Below are positions 34,205-42,799 of a DNA stretch of 64,000 nt, in pieces (positions within the stretch are counted from its first letter, which is position 1; the number at the start of each line of letters is the position of its first letter). Location of the stretch: NCBI RefSeq assembly GCF_029784135.1, contig NC_073746.1, positions 50,180,393-50,244,392 on the forward strand, written 5' to 3'. The notes beneath the pieces were generated by a model. That model was not told the DNA's origin. It searched no databases and saw only the letters and a list, made by a program, of their open reading frames with translations. The translations under genes were made by a program, and so were the position numbers. The stretch comes from Toxorhynchites rutilus septentrionalis (taxonomy: Eukaryota; Arthropoda; Insecta; Diptera; Culicidae).

Positions 34205-35854
34205 TCTCTTCTCTACATTTATAAAAATCTCGTGTCACGATGTTTGTGATCGAACTCCTCCGGAACGACTCGACCGATTTTCACGAAATTATGCACCAAA
34301 AACTTGGTAGCCATAAGAAGAGGACGTTAACTATATATGCTACCGCTAGGGTATCGTTTACCGTATGTTTAATACCGATTAGGGTGGCCCTATGCAGAAA
34401 AAAATCTAAACAATTTTAATTTCTATTTTTTCTCCCTCCCTCACCCTCAACTTCAATTTTTAATCGCGATTTTAGTATTTTGATATAAACAATATACAAA
34501 TGATCGACTCGTCTTTCGTTTTTTGAAAAGAACGAATTTATTTACGTTGTTGAATGATAGATGGCGCTAAGCTGGCTTCATCGAAATTCCATCCACACAT
34601 GCCCGATAACCTCAATTCGGCTAAAACATGCGTGTTGCCGGCGAGCTGGAAGACTTTTTGAATAAACATAATGAATTATTGAAATTGTTCATATCACACA
34701 TGCTCGGATTGCAAGGTGACAATCACGTTATTGTCATCAATCCTAATAAAACACCGACTGGAGAACACATCTATACATTTAATGCGTATGTTGTTGAAAA
34801 CATTGCTGGAGTCATGGACTGCACAGCGACGTGAGAAATTGTGATTCGAAGAAGAAACAATAATCTGGAGTTCATCGTTGATACACACCGTTCAAACGAT
34901 GCTCTCCATCTTCTTCTTCAATGGTACTAAAGTTCCTAATGGTCCTAACGTACACCATCTCAACGTAGAATCACTTGCGAACGATAGAGAGGTAGAGAGC
35001 AAACGACTGTGATTAAAGACAATCAGAAGCAGTGTGAGGAAAAATACACTCACTTGCGAGACGTTATCATAAACAACGCCGACACAGCCTTTGCTATTGC
35101 CAAGCCTAAACGCATGCATTGTCATGATATTACAGCACGTGTGTTTAAACAAAAAAACATGAATGAAGAATGAGCTTCATTACAACTTTACACGTATTCG
35201 GTCCCACACCTTGCTGGATGTTTTCGGTTAATGGCAAAAGCAAAACGATAATGGCTCATATGCACATTTTCAATTTGGATAGTCGACAAAATACGCTCTG
35301 AGGAAATTGATAGTGTAATTTCTTCATGAATTCCAGATGCGTGTATTGATCAACCATTCACCGTATTATGAAATCCGATCGAGTCAAAATTACCCGAATC
35401 GATTGCAATATTGCATTCTGTCATCCTCTTCGGCGGATTGGAAAAATGTGACAACCTTGAATCGCAATGCGATATAGAAGTCATTGAGTTCGCGTTCCAT
35501 TTCTGTGAAGCATAAATTGTTTTGAATTTCGAGTGAAATAAACGCGCTGTTAAAACATTAAATATAAATGAAAGTTGGGTCTATTATGTATTCAAGAGAA
35601 CAGAACAAAGATTCGTTAATGAAATACATCGAATTAACAAACGGAATGGTTTGTGTGTTTTTTTATATTTTTGTCGGTAATAATCGCTCTATTCCTCGGT
35701 ATGTCAAACATACGTGTCACGAACGTTTCATCTATGCGTAGATCGTTAAAACATCTAAACACACTTACAATACATTAGTTATTTTTTGTTTAACAACCAA
35801 CATATTCACTACAAATAATTTTTATGGCACAACAACGTTTGCCTGGTCAGCTAG
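34205..35854 (+). mobile_element. Helitron, ~1.65 kb, with broken Rep/helicase
   Basis: The 5' end TCTCTTCTCTACATTTATAA and the next block (TCTCGTGTCACGATG, ACTCCTCCGGAACG) are Helitron-type. The 3' end is GCCTGGTCAGCTAG, followed by T. The left flank is A, the right T, as Helitrons insert between A and T. There are no inverted repeats or target duplication. It is internally shortened relative to a full autonomous Helitron (5 kb or more). Confidence 0.8.
34628..35530 (+). pseudogene. Helitron Rep/helicase remnants
   Basis: The first block (34628-34834) reads GELEDFLNKHNELLKLF and NPNKTPTGEHIYTFNAYVV, characteristic of the Helitron helicase-like N-terminal region. After a TGA the same frame continues with VIRRRNNNLEFIVDTHRSND. 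A later block near 35285-35420 gives KIRSEEIDSVIS, a stop, then IPDACIDQPF, matching the segment of the Rep-helicase protein upstream of the rolling-circle domain. Stops and gaps separate the pieces. The Rep two-His motif and helicase Walker boxes were not found. Confidence 0.75.
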
Positions 35855-36736
35855 TTTATACATGAAAATGTTATTAGTTAAATATTAAAAGTAATTTTTG
35901 AAAGAATACAAAGTTGTTATCAGCATTTTTTATCTTGTAAAGGTGCCCATCTTCCGATGTATAGATGACTTGTTGGAAATTTGAAACTTTGGCCTGTTTG
36001 GCTCTAGCTGTCCGCATGGACTCTCTTATAACCTCCCAGGGTCGTCTATGGTCTCTGCAGGTTGTGTAAAGGGAAAACACCACGTTCTTAAGTTTCCTAA
36101 TACGACGGACTTTTTATTATAAATTCATTCCTGTCCTATTTCCCTAGCTCCTCACTTTTTACAGGGTACTCACATATGTAATGTGTTAATGTCAGGGCCC
36201 GCCGTGATCCTTCCTTGCTTGCTCGCATTGGCTCGGTTATCCGGTGGAGATCTAGATCCGGTTCGTCACTGAGTTGTCTTAAGGGGTTCTCTTCCCGGGA
36301 TTTCAGCTCTGGTTCTCGGTTCGATCGATGATCCACAACGTCTCACCAGGAACAAACATCTGATGAATTTCGATTTCGATGAACCTCAGTATTAAGCCGC
36401 CACACAACTTCGTGTTGATTAGTGGGACGGCTTACGACTCCCAATTAGTGAAGGGACTTGATCTTTTGGGAAATTTATTCCACGAAAAAAAACTTTTTTG
36501 TTTTTGGAGTCGTTTATAACACGTCTGGTCTTTGTGCGGTCGCTCCAGTCAGTCCCGAATCGATCCCACCGGAGCTCTCTCAACCCGCCAAAATCTACTC
36601 GCTCGGGTTCCTTTTACCGCCTTCAGTCGTACCAACCTGTGCGATGTTTGAATGTGTCGGGTAATGTTGATTGTGCTGTTTACAAACCTTGATTCGTGTT
36701 GTGTATGACTATGTGCCGTCCTTTTAACCCTAGATA
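35855..36736. other. No recognisable gene
   Basis: Short frames near 35874-36083 and 36136-36336 on the minus strand are basic and Ser/Arg-rich but match no family I recognise. The region forms the left flank of the errantivirus and ends in GATATATA. Confidence 0.4.
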
Positions 36737-36740
36737 TATA

Positions 36741-37170
36741 AGTTAACACCCACATCCCCATGTACTACACGAACAGATCAACTAACCACCGAACAACAGC
36801 GGTGACCCACTTCCAATAGAGCTAACGCATCAGTTCTCCGGGCGACACATGAACAAACAGCGCATCATCATTGACGGCGCATCGACCTGAATATTTGCAC
36901 CGTCAACATCATCGATACCAACGACCCATCGAAACATCGACCTATCGTTCGATACACAATCCTAAGGCTCAGCGCTTTGGCCAGGTCGAAGTCCACCACG
37001 ATCGAGCTCACCGGAACCAAACTGGAGAATCAGCATAACCGTACGCCGCGTTAGGGAACTCAGCTCAGGCTAATTAGTAAGGAATAAAGTCAGTCATAAT
37101 TCGATGTTCAAGTGAGGTAGTTCGTTTATAATTTTTTAAAAACCTTCCCAAAGGCCTAACTTCTTTAACT
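36741..37170 (+). repeat. Errantivirus 5' LTR (430 bp)
   Basis: Direct repeat of 44537-44966. It contains a poly(A) signal AATAAA at 37083-37088. There is no good TATA box upstream; ATCAGTTCTC near 36829 resembles the TCAGT initiator used by TATA-less insect LTR promoters. It ends TTCTTTAACT, its last T being shared with the primer-binding site. Confidence 0.93.
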
Positions 37171-37186
37171 GGCGCAGTCGGTAGGA
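37170..37186 (+). promoter_or_regulatory. Primer-binding site, tRNA-Ser
   Basis: TGGCGCAGTCGGTAGGA begins at the last base of the 5' LTR. It is complementary to the 3' end of an insect tRNA-Ser, with apparently one mismatch to my memory of that tRNA. Overlap of primer site and LTR by one base is common in errantiviruses. Confidence 0.8.
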
Positions 37187-37413
37187 TGCGATTACCGCTC
37201 AAGTGTTTCGAAATAGATATGAAATAGTGATCGAATTGATTAAGTGCAGAACAATATCGGATTAACAGAAAATAGAAATAATCTAGTGCAAAGTGAAGTT
37301 TAACTGAATAACGAGAAAAAGAGGCCCAAATACAAAAGACAATACGTGTGCTTCGAAAAAGACTTGAACATTACTAATGTTTGTTTCAAAGAAGAAATTT
37401 ATCAGATCAATCA

Positions 37414-37472
37414 ATGAAGGTGCTATCGGGAAGAACCACTCTGCGAATATTAGTTTTATTCTCCATGTAAGT
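37414..37472 (+). CDS. Leader exon: probable start codon and signal-peptide half of Env, ending at a splice donor
   Basis: ATG at 37414 opens 17 codons with a basic start (MKVLSGRTTLR) and then a run of hydrophobic residues, the shape of a signal peptide. At 37467 it meets GTAAGT, a near-consensus donor. Without splicing the frame stops at once (TAA, 37468-37470). The exon ends two bases into a codon. The base at 42800, just after the candidate acceptor, completes that codon and leads into the env frame. So a 5.3-kb intron covering gag and pol would give env its initiation codon. In unspliced RNA it is a short upstream ORF that could dampen Gag translation. Confidence 0.7.
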
Positions 37473-37606
37473 AATTCTCCACAATTATTATCTTATACCT
37501 TCTATATAACTAAAGTTAAAACACCCAATGTGGCAGAATTGATATCTGCATAAATATTAATAATATCATTATCAAAAGAAATTAAACGTATGTGCAAGTA
37601 GACCAC

Positions 37607-37838
37607 CTCGCGTAGCGAGTAACTAGTGTGTAACAAACAGAGAGCATATCTGTAGTTCCACTAGTGCGGAAAGTTCTTATCAGACCATCCAACGGTGAAG
37701 TGCTAATCTCACACCGCGTAGGAGACTGATCGCATAGCAGAGTGAATATCTGTGGTAGATGCGATCGGTACAATAAGATTTCCCCCGGTCGAAAGCACAG
37801 TGTCTACACAGCAGAGAGAATATCTGCGCCGTGTGTAG
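37607..37838 (+). promoter_or_regulatory. Leader stem-loop array (packaging or translation signal candidate)
   Basis: Three hairpins share the apical sequence CAGAGWGMATATCTG at 37638-37652, 37738-37752 and 37812-37826, each able to form a CAGA/TCTG stem. Outer stems differ: ACTAGTG/CACTAGT (37622-37628, 37659-37665), GATCGCAT/ATGCGATC (37728-37735, 37759-37766) and CTACACA/TGTGTAG (37804-37810, 37832-37838). A small hairpin CTCGC-GTA-GCGAG precedes them at 37607-37619. The array lies after the env splice donor and before the gag ATG, so it would be present only in full-length RNA. Function is inferred from position. Confidence 0.75.
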
Positions 37839-37952
37839 CCAGCCGCGTTTAGATTGTAAGAAACAATCGCCATATAAAATATCGCGTTTAGATTTAAGAA
37901 AATTCTACAGAAAAACTAATCAAATTTCTTCACCCCCGAGATATAGGATTTG

Positions 37953-39299
37953 ATGGACCGTTTCCATCCCTATAATTTAAGAAATCGAGAACTGAACACG
38001 GAAATGAACAATTCTCCTAACCCAATACCTCCTCCTCCACCTCAACCGAATCCTTTACTACCCCCTAGACAGAACATGAATCGAATTGAAGAAACAAACA
38101 GAATATTCGAACAGGCTGAAAAGATTACGAAATCTCTCCAAACACCCCAAGCGGTGAGAGAACTGCAACCATTCGACGGCAATCCCGTTAAGTTGCATAG
38201 TTTCATTAGGTCCGTCGAACATTTTATGCCATTCATGGAACCTATTAAAAATACACCTTTCGAGCAAATTTGGCTTCAAGCTATAAGAAGCAAAATAATT
38301 AATGAAGCGGACCAAGTCCTAGAAACTTATGGAACTTCTCTCAACTGGGATGAGATTAAAGCAAATCTCATCGCTTATTATAATGATAAACGTGACTCAG
38401 TCACACTTACCCGCGAGCTGTTTCAACTTCAGCAAAACGGATCAGTTGAACAATTTTTTGGACAAGTACAAAATCTTCTATCCTTACTAATTAATAATAC
38501 TAATATTTCTCCAAGAGAAGAGAATATTAAAAATGATAGAAACTCGACGCATAAGGAAAATGCTCTACAGGTTTTCCTAGCAGGGCTGAAAGAGCCGATT
38601 GGAGGGAACGTGCGTGCACGTCAACCCAGAAATATAAAACAAGCATTTGATGCTGCGGTAGAAGAACGTAACTATCAAAGTCGTACGGGCTTAAGTAAAC
38701 CGACTTTAACACCACGTTTACCCAAACCAATACATTTTTATCCTCAATTACAAACTCGTCAACCGATGTTTAATCATCGACCATTTATTCCCCGTCAACC
38801 ATATCAATCATATCAGCATGAAAGTATTCCAACCAGACCAAACTTTACGCCTCGTTTTCCAGCTCCACCTCAGGGCAATAATACCAACAATGGACAACTT
38901 CGGAAAGCATTACCGAGTCCAATGAATGCTGATAAATCCATTCGCTCTAAATATGTAAATTACGTTAATAGACCACCGCATAATTATAATGCAAGAAGCC
39001 AATTCTTTCCTGCTGTCCCACCGAGACCAGCACGGATAACGGAATTAAGAAATATTGAACAAACTCAACAAAACGTTCAAGAGTATCAATACGAGTATCA
39101 ATGTTATCCTTTGGCAAGTTATCACCACGATTACTACCCAACGCCAATGGATAATTATTCATACGAAGAAGACCATTCAGAAATACATTTAGAAAATGAG
39201 CAAGAAACTTCCAATGAGACCTACGAACAAGAAACTTCTAGCGAAGCAGTCGATAACCTAAATTTTCAACTGGAAAGCACATCCCATTTCCCCAGGTAA
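37953..39299 (+). CDS. gag: Errantivirus Gag polyprotein
   Basis: 448 residues from the ATG at 37953 (the preceding in-frame TTG is not a likely start). The protein forms the particle core around genomic RNA. It opens with FHPYNLRNREL and a Pro-rich stretch, then has the errantivirus Gag core (LQPFDGNPVKLHSFIRSVEH near residue 70, with later LQVFLAGLKEPIGGNVRARQP). A basic, Pro/Gln/Tyr-rich tail follows. There is no CCHC zinc knuckle, as in other errantiviruses of this type, where basic residues bind RNA. It ends at TAA 39297-39299. The pol frame opens 43 bases earlier in the -1 phase, so Pol is probably made by -1 frameshifting. The leader between LTR and this ATG is 782 nt. Confidence 0.93.
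   Translation: MDRFHPYNLRNRELNTEMNNSPNPIPPPPPQPNPLLPPRQNMNRIEETNRIFEQAEKITKSLQTPQAVRELQPFDGNPVKLHSFIRSVEHFMPFMEPIKNTPFEQIWLQAIRSKIINEADQVLETYGTSLNWDEIKANLIAYYNDKRDSVTLTRELFQLQQNGSVEQFFGQVQNLLSLLINNTNISPREENIKNDRNSTHKENALQVFLAGLKEPIGGNVRARQPRNIKQAFDAAVEERNYQSRTGLSKPTLTPRLPKPIHFYPQLQTRQPMFNHRPFIPRQPYQSYQHESIPTRPNFTPRFPAPPQGNNTNNGQLRKALPSPMNADKSIRSKYVNYVNRPPHNYNARSQFFPAVPPRPARITELRNIEQTQQNVQEYQYEYQCYPLASYHHDYYPTPMDNYSYEEDHSEIHLENEQETSNETYEQETSSEAVDNLNFQLESTSHFPR
39257..39299 (+). promoter_or_regulatory. gag-pol overlap with candidate -1 slippery site
   Basis: The pol frame is open from 39257 while gag ends at 39299. TTTCCCC at 39287-39293, read in gag phase as T-TTC-CCC, fits the X-XXY-YYZ slip pattern and sits just before the gag stop. 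Tandem slippage would place ribosomes in the pol frame. C-type slip sites are unusual in animals, so the exact position is uncertain even though a -1 shift is expected for this genus. Confidence 0.5.
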
Positions 39300-39322
39300 A
39301 CTCAAAAAATTTCATCCCTTAC

Positions 39323-42300
39323 ATGGAAATTCCCACACGTCAAGGGTTTGGATTGAAATTATTGATAGATACGGGAGCTAACAAAAATTATTTATGCCCC
39401 CGATTTGTGAAAAAATCCTTTGCGCTGCCTACACCAACTGTTGTCTCCAACATCTCAGGCACTCACAAAATTGAACGATATGTCGACTTCAATCCATTTC
39501 CCGACTTAACTGATAAATCGTTCAAATTTCATATTTTTGATTTTCATAATTTTTTCCACGGCCTTATTGGGTATGAAACGCTTCAGGAACTTAAAGCGAA
39601 GATTGAAACAGATGACAATTCCATAACCATATTAGGAACAAAACTTCAGATGCTCAGAAAACATCCAGAACCTTTCTCAAAGGAAATTTCAAGAGAAACC
39701 ATTCATAATATAGAGATACCAGTTTCCGAGCAATCAGGTGATTTTTTACTAGAAGATGATCTCGAAATCAATACAAACCTTTTCATATGTGCTGGTTTAT
39801 ACCAAGCAGTAGGTCATAAAGCCATTGTCAGTCTCAAGAACAGTTCAACTGAGAATCAAACACTTTCATTAGATTATCCACTCGAGATCACTCTTAATAA
39901 CTTTGAATGCTTGGTTGAGCAAAACGAATTCAATTTTTTGGAAGCTCGTCCTGACAGATTCAGAAAACTTATGGACCAACTTCGTCTGGATCATTTAAAC
40001 AGAGAAGAGAAAAATAGTTTGATCAATGTCATTGAGGAAAATCAAGATATTTTTCACCTCGACAACGAACCCCTTACAGCTACTAATGTTGTGAAACATA
40101 AAATTTTGACCCATGATGAGATACCTGTGTATCAGAAAAGCTATAGGTATCCTCATTGCCATAAAGAGGAAGTCGGCAAACAAATTCAGAAAATGCTTGA
40201 TGAAAACATAATTCGTCCTTCTACGTCACCATGGAATTCACCCATTTGGGTCGTTCCGAAGAAAGCGGATGCTGCAGGTATTCAAAAATGGAGAATCGTC
40301 GTTGATTACAGAAAGCTCAATGCTAAAACTGTGGATGATAAATTCCCCATACCGAATATCACGGATATCCTAGATAAATTAGGGAGAAGTAAATATTTTA
40401 CAACCCTAGATTTAGCTTCGGGATTCCACCAAATTCTGATGGAAAAAGACGATATTCAAAAAACTGCATTTTCAACTGAGAACGGCCACTACGAATATCT
40501 AAGAATGCCATTCGGGCTGAAAAACGCCCCGGCAACATTTCAGAGAACAATGAATGCTGTGCTGGTAGGCCTAGCCGGATTTATCTGCCTAGTGTATATG
40601 GACGATATCATTGTATTCAGCAGCAGTTTACAAGAACACTGCAACAACTTAAATAAAATTTTCGCTGCTCTTAAAAAAGCCAACTTAAAAATACAGCTCG
40701 ACAAAAGTGAATTTTTGAAGAAAGAGGTCTCCTTCCTCGGTCACGTGGTGAATGAAGAAGGTGTAAAACCAAACCCAGAAAAAATTGAAGTTATCCAAAA
40801 TTGGCCAATTCCCAAAACCGAGAAGGACATTAAATCCTTCTTAGGAACACTGGGATACTATAGAAAATTCATAAAGGATTTCAGCCGGATAACGAAACCG
40901 CTAACACAATGTCTTCGGAAAAATGAGAAAGTAGAACATACTCCAGAATTTCTAAAAGCATTCAACAAGTGCAAACAGATACTTTCTAGCAGCGCTATTC
41001 TAATACACCCAGATTTCGAAAAAACCTTCATATTGACAACAGATGCATCCAAATACGCAATAGGAGCTGTTCTCTCACAAGGTCCAATCGGAAGAGATAA
41101 ACCTGTTGCTTTTGCATCGAGAACACTCAGTCAAACCGAAGAAAAGTACTCCACTATTGAGAAGGAGTTACTAGCTATTTATTGGGCAACCAAATATTTC
41201 CGACCGTACCTTTTCGGAAATAAATTCATTTTATACACAGATCACAAGCCGCTTACTTGCGCCGTGAACTTGAAAGATCCATCAAGTAAAATTGCCAGAT
41301 GGATGATTGCTTTAATGGACTATTCCTACGATATAAGATATCGTGCCGGAAAACAAAATGTCGTTGCCGATGGCCTCTCTAGAATTCCCCAAAATTTAAA
41401 TCTGAATGAAGAACAAAATGATTCTTCATCAGACGCTGCTACGCAACATTCGGCAGACACCGATGACTCGGAATTTATCGCATGTACCGAAAAACCGGTA
41501 AACACTTTTTCCAATCAGATCATTTTGAAAATAGATGGAACTGAGAGTGAGACCACCGGAGAACAAGTTTTTCCCAAAGTCCTAAGACACACGTTTACAA
41601 AAGTGAATTTTGGTGTACCAATATTACTAAGAATATTCAAAGAATTCATGGATCCTAAAAGAGTAAATTGCATTTACTGCCCAGAAAATCTCATCAACAC
41701 CCTTCAAATTGTGTATAAAAACTATTTTTCTCGCGTCAAAACGTTTAAAGTAGTTATTTCACAAAAGTTCTTAATTGACTTAAAAACTGAAGAAGAACAG
41801 AATGAAGTCATAAATACAACACATACAAGAGCTCACAGAGGCATCGAAGAAAATCTGATGGCTATCAGCCAGAAATTCTACTTCCCGAACATGAAAAGGA
41901 AAGTTAGAACACACGTCACATTGTGCAATACGTGTAAAACTGCTAAATATGAGCGACATCCTTATAAATTGAACCTAGCCCAAACTCCAATACCTAAAAA
42001 GCCGCTAGACATAGTTCATGTTGATATATTCATATGTCAACCAAACACGTTCATATCCGTGGTAGACAAATTATCGAAGTTCGGAATGCTTTTTCCAATT
42101 AAATCGAGATCGATTCCTGACGTCCGTTCAGGACTGACAAAATTCTTCTCAACATATGGGATACCCAGACTTTTGGTCAGTGACAATGAACCAGCACTAA
42201 AGTCTGTTGAAGTAAGAGGCATGTTAGAAGAACTAGGAATTGAAACATATTTCACACCATCTAATAAAAGCGAAGTGAATGGAATCGTTGAACGATTTCA

Positions 42301-42586
42301 CTCAACAATTGCAGAAATGTTTCGCTGTTGTAGATCGAAACATGAGGGATTAAGTAAGAAAGAGTTGTTTAGAGTCACTGTAGCACTTTATAACGACACT
42401 ATTCACTCTTCAACCAAGATGCGACCCAAAGAAGTATTCTTTGGAATAAAAGAGGGAGAGGTGAGACCGAGTAACATTGAAGAAATTGTTAGGAAAAGGA
42501 ATGAAATATACAATGAAGCAACATTAGCTCTCATTAAAAAAACAAAAACAAGATTTACAGCACCACAACAAAAACAAGGAAGCTGA
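39323..42586 (+). CDS. pol: Errantivirus Pol: protease, reverse transcriptase, RNase H, integrase
   Basis: 1,087 codons from the first ATG; the functional product probably enters from gag upstream. Protease: LIDTGA, catalytic Asp at residue 16. Reverse transcriptase: MPFGLKNAPATFQ and YMDD at 425-428. RNase H: TDAS with Asp 574 and EKELLAI. Integrase: zinc site His 834, His 838, Cys 868, Cys 871; catalytic Asp 901, Asp 954 and Glu 990 with 35 residues between the last two (DD35E). All catalytic residues are present. The frame stops at TGA 42584, while a lysine-rich stretch resembling the usual integrase tail lies in the +1 phase directly after. Polyprotein is cleaved by its own protease and acts inside the viral particle and nucleus. 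Confidence 0.95.
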   Translation: MEIPTRQGFGLKLLIDTGANKNYLCPRFVKKSFALPTPTVVSNISGTHKIERYVDFNPFPDLTDKSFKFHIFDFHNFFHGLIGYETLQELKAKIETDDNSITILGTKLQMLRKHPEPFSKEISRETIHNIEIPVSEQSGDFLLEDDLEINTNLFICAGLYQAVGHKAIVSLKNSSTENQTLSLDYPLEITLNNFECLVEQNEFNFLEARPDRFRKLMDQLRLDHLNREEKNSLINVIEENQDIFHLDNEPLTATNVVKHKILTHDEIPVYQKSYRYPHCHKEEVGKQIQKMLDENIIRPSTSPWNSPIWVVPKKADAAGIQKWRIVVDYRKLNAKTVDDKFPIPNITDILDKLGRSKYFTTLDLASGFHQILMEKDDIQKTAFSTENGHYEYLRMPFGLKNAPATFQRTMNAVLVGLAGFICLVYMDDIIVFSSSLQEHCNNLNKIFAALKKANLKIQLDKSEFLKKEVSFLGHVVNEEGVKPNPEKIEVIQNWPIPKTEKDIKSFLGTLGYYRKFIKDFSRITKPLTQCLRKNEKVEHTPEFLKAFNKCKQILSSSAILIHPDFEKTFILTTDASKYAIGAVLSQGPIGRDKPVAFASRTLSQTEEKYSTIEKELLAIYWATKYFRPYLFGNKFILYTDHKPLTCAVNLKDPSSKIARWMIALMDYSYDIRYRAGKQNVVADGLSRIPQNLNLNEEQNDSSSDAATQHSADTDDSEFIACTEKPVNTFSNQIILKIDGTESETTGEQVFPKVLRHTFTKVNFGVPILLRIFKEFMDPKRVNCIYCPENLINTLQIVYKNYFSRVKTFKVVISQKFLIDLKTEEEQNEVINTTHTRAHRGIEENLMAISQKFYFPNMKRKVRTHVTLCNTCKTAKYERHPYKLNLAQTPIPKKPLDIVHVDIFICQPNTFISVVDKLSKFGMLFPIKSRSIPDVRSGLTKFFSTYGIPRLLVSDNEPALKSVEVRGMLEELGIETYFTPSNKSEVNGIVERFHSTIAEMFRCCRSKHEGLSKKELFRVTVALYNDTIHSSTKMRPKEVFFGIKEGEVRPSNIEEIVRKRNEIYNEATLALIKKTKTRFTAPQQKQGS

Positions 42587-42755
42587 CCCATCACTGGAAG
42601 TGGACGAAACTGTATACGTCGCGCGCCAAGGGGTCAAAAGTAAAACAAAGGATAAGTATAAACGATATCAAATCGCAAGAGATAACACAAAAACCTTCCA
42701 AGATCAGAATGGAAGAACGATACATAAAACAAAAATAAGACGTCAAAGAAAATGA
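42543..42755 (+). pseudogene. Displaced C-terminal tail of integrase
   Basis: In the +1 phase relative to pol, an open stretch runs to TGA at 42753-42755 and contains VDETVYVARQG followed by a Lys/Arg-rich end (KIRRQRK). Errantiviral integrases usually close with such a basic segment containing a VYV-type strand, so this is probably the native end of Pol. The phase change most likely lies at the seven-A run 42536-42542. It could be a mutation or an assembly error. This stretch shares its phase with env but is separated from it by the TGA. Confidence 0.7.
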
Positions 42756-42785
42756 CGTCTCGAAACCCAAAGTAGTACTCACATA

Positions 42786-42799
42786 TTTCTCTATTCCAG
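42786..42799 (+). promoter_or_regulatory. Candidate env splice acceptor
   Basis: TTTCTCTATTCCAG is a pyrimidine tract ending in AG. The env frame upstream of it has no ATG back to the TGA at 42753, so env needs a spliced-in start. The phase after this AG (one base, then the env frame) matches the donor at 37467. Confidence 0.7.

Noticed and set aside
34628..34834. Possible small host gene
   Set aside because: The sequence is recognisable as a Helitron helicase-like segment and continues past the stop in the same frame.
36136..36336. Basic open frame left of the provirus
   Set aside because: Related-looking to 35874-36083 only in composition; no domain and no evidence of translation.
37582..37773. 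Minus-strand open frame in the errantivirus leader
   Set aside because: It is the antisense of the stem-loop array; inverted repeats readily keep frames open by chance.
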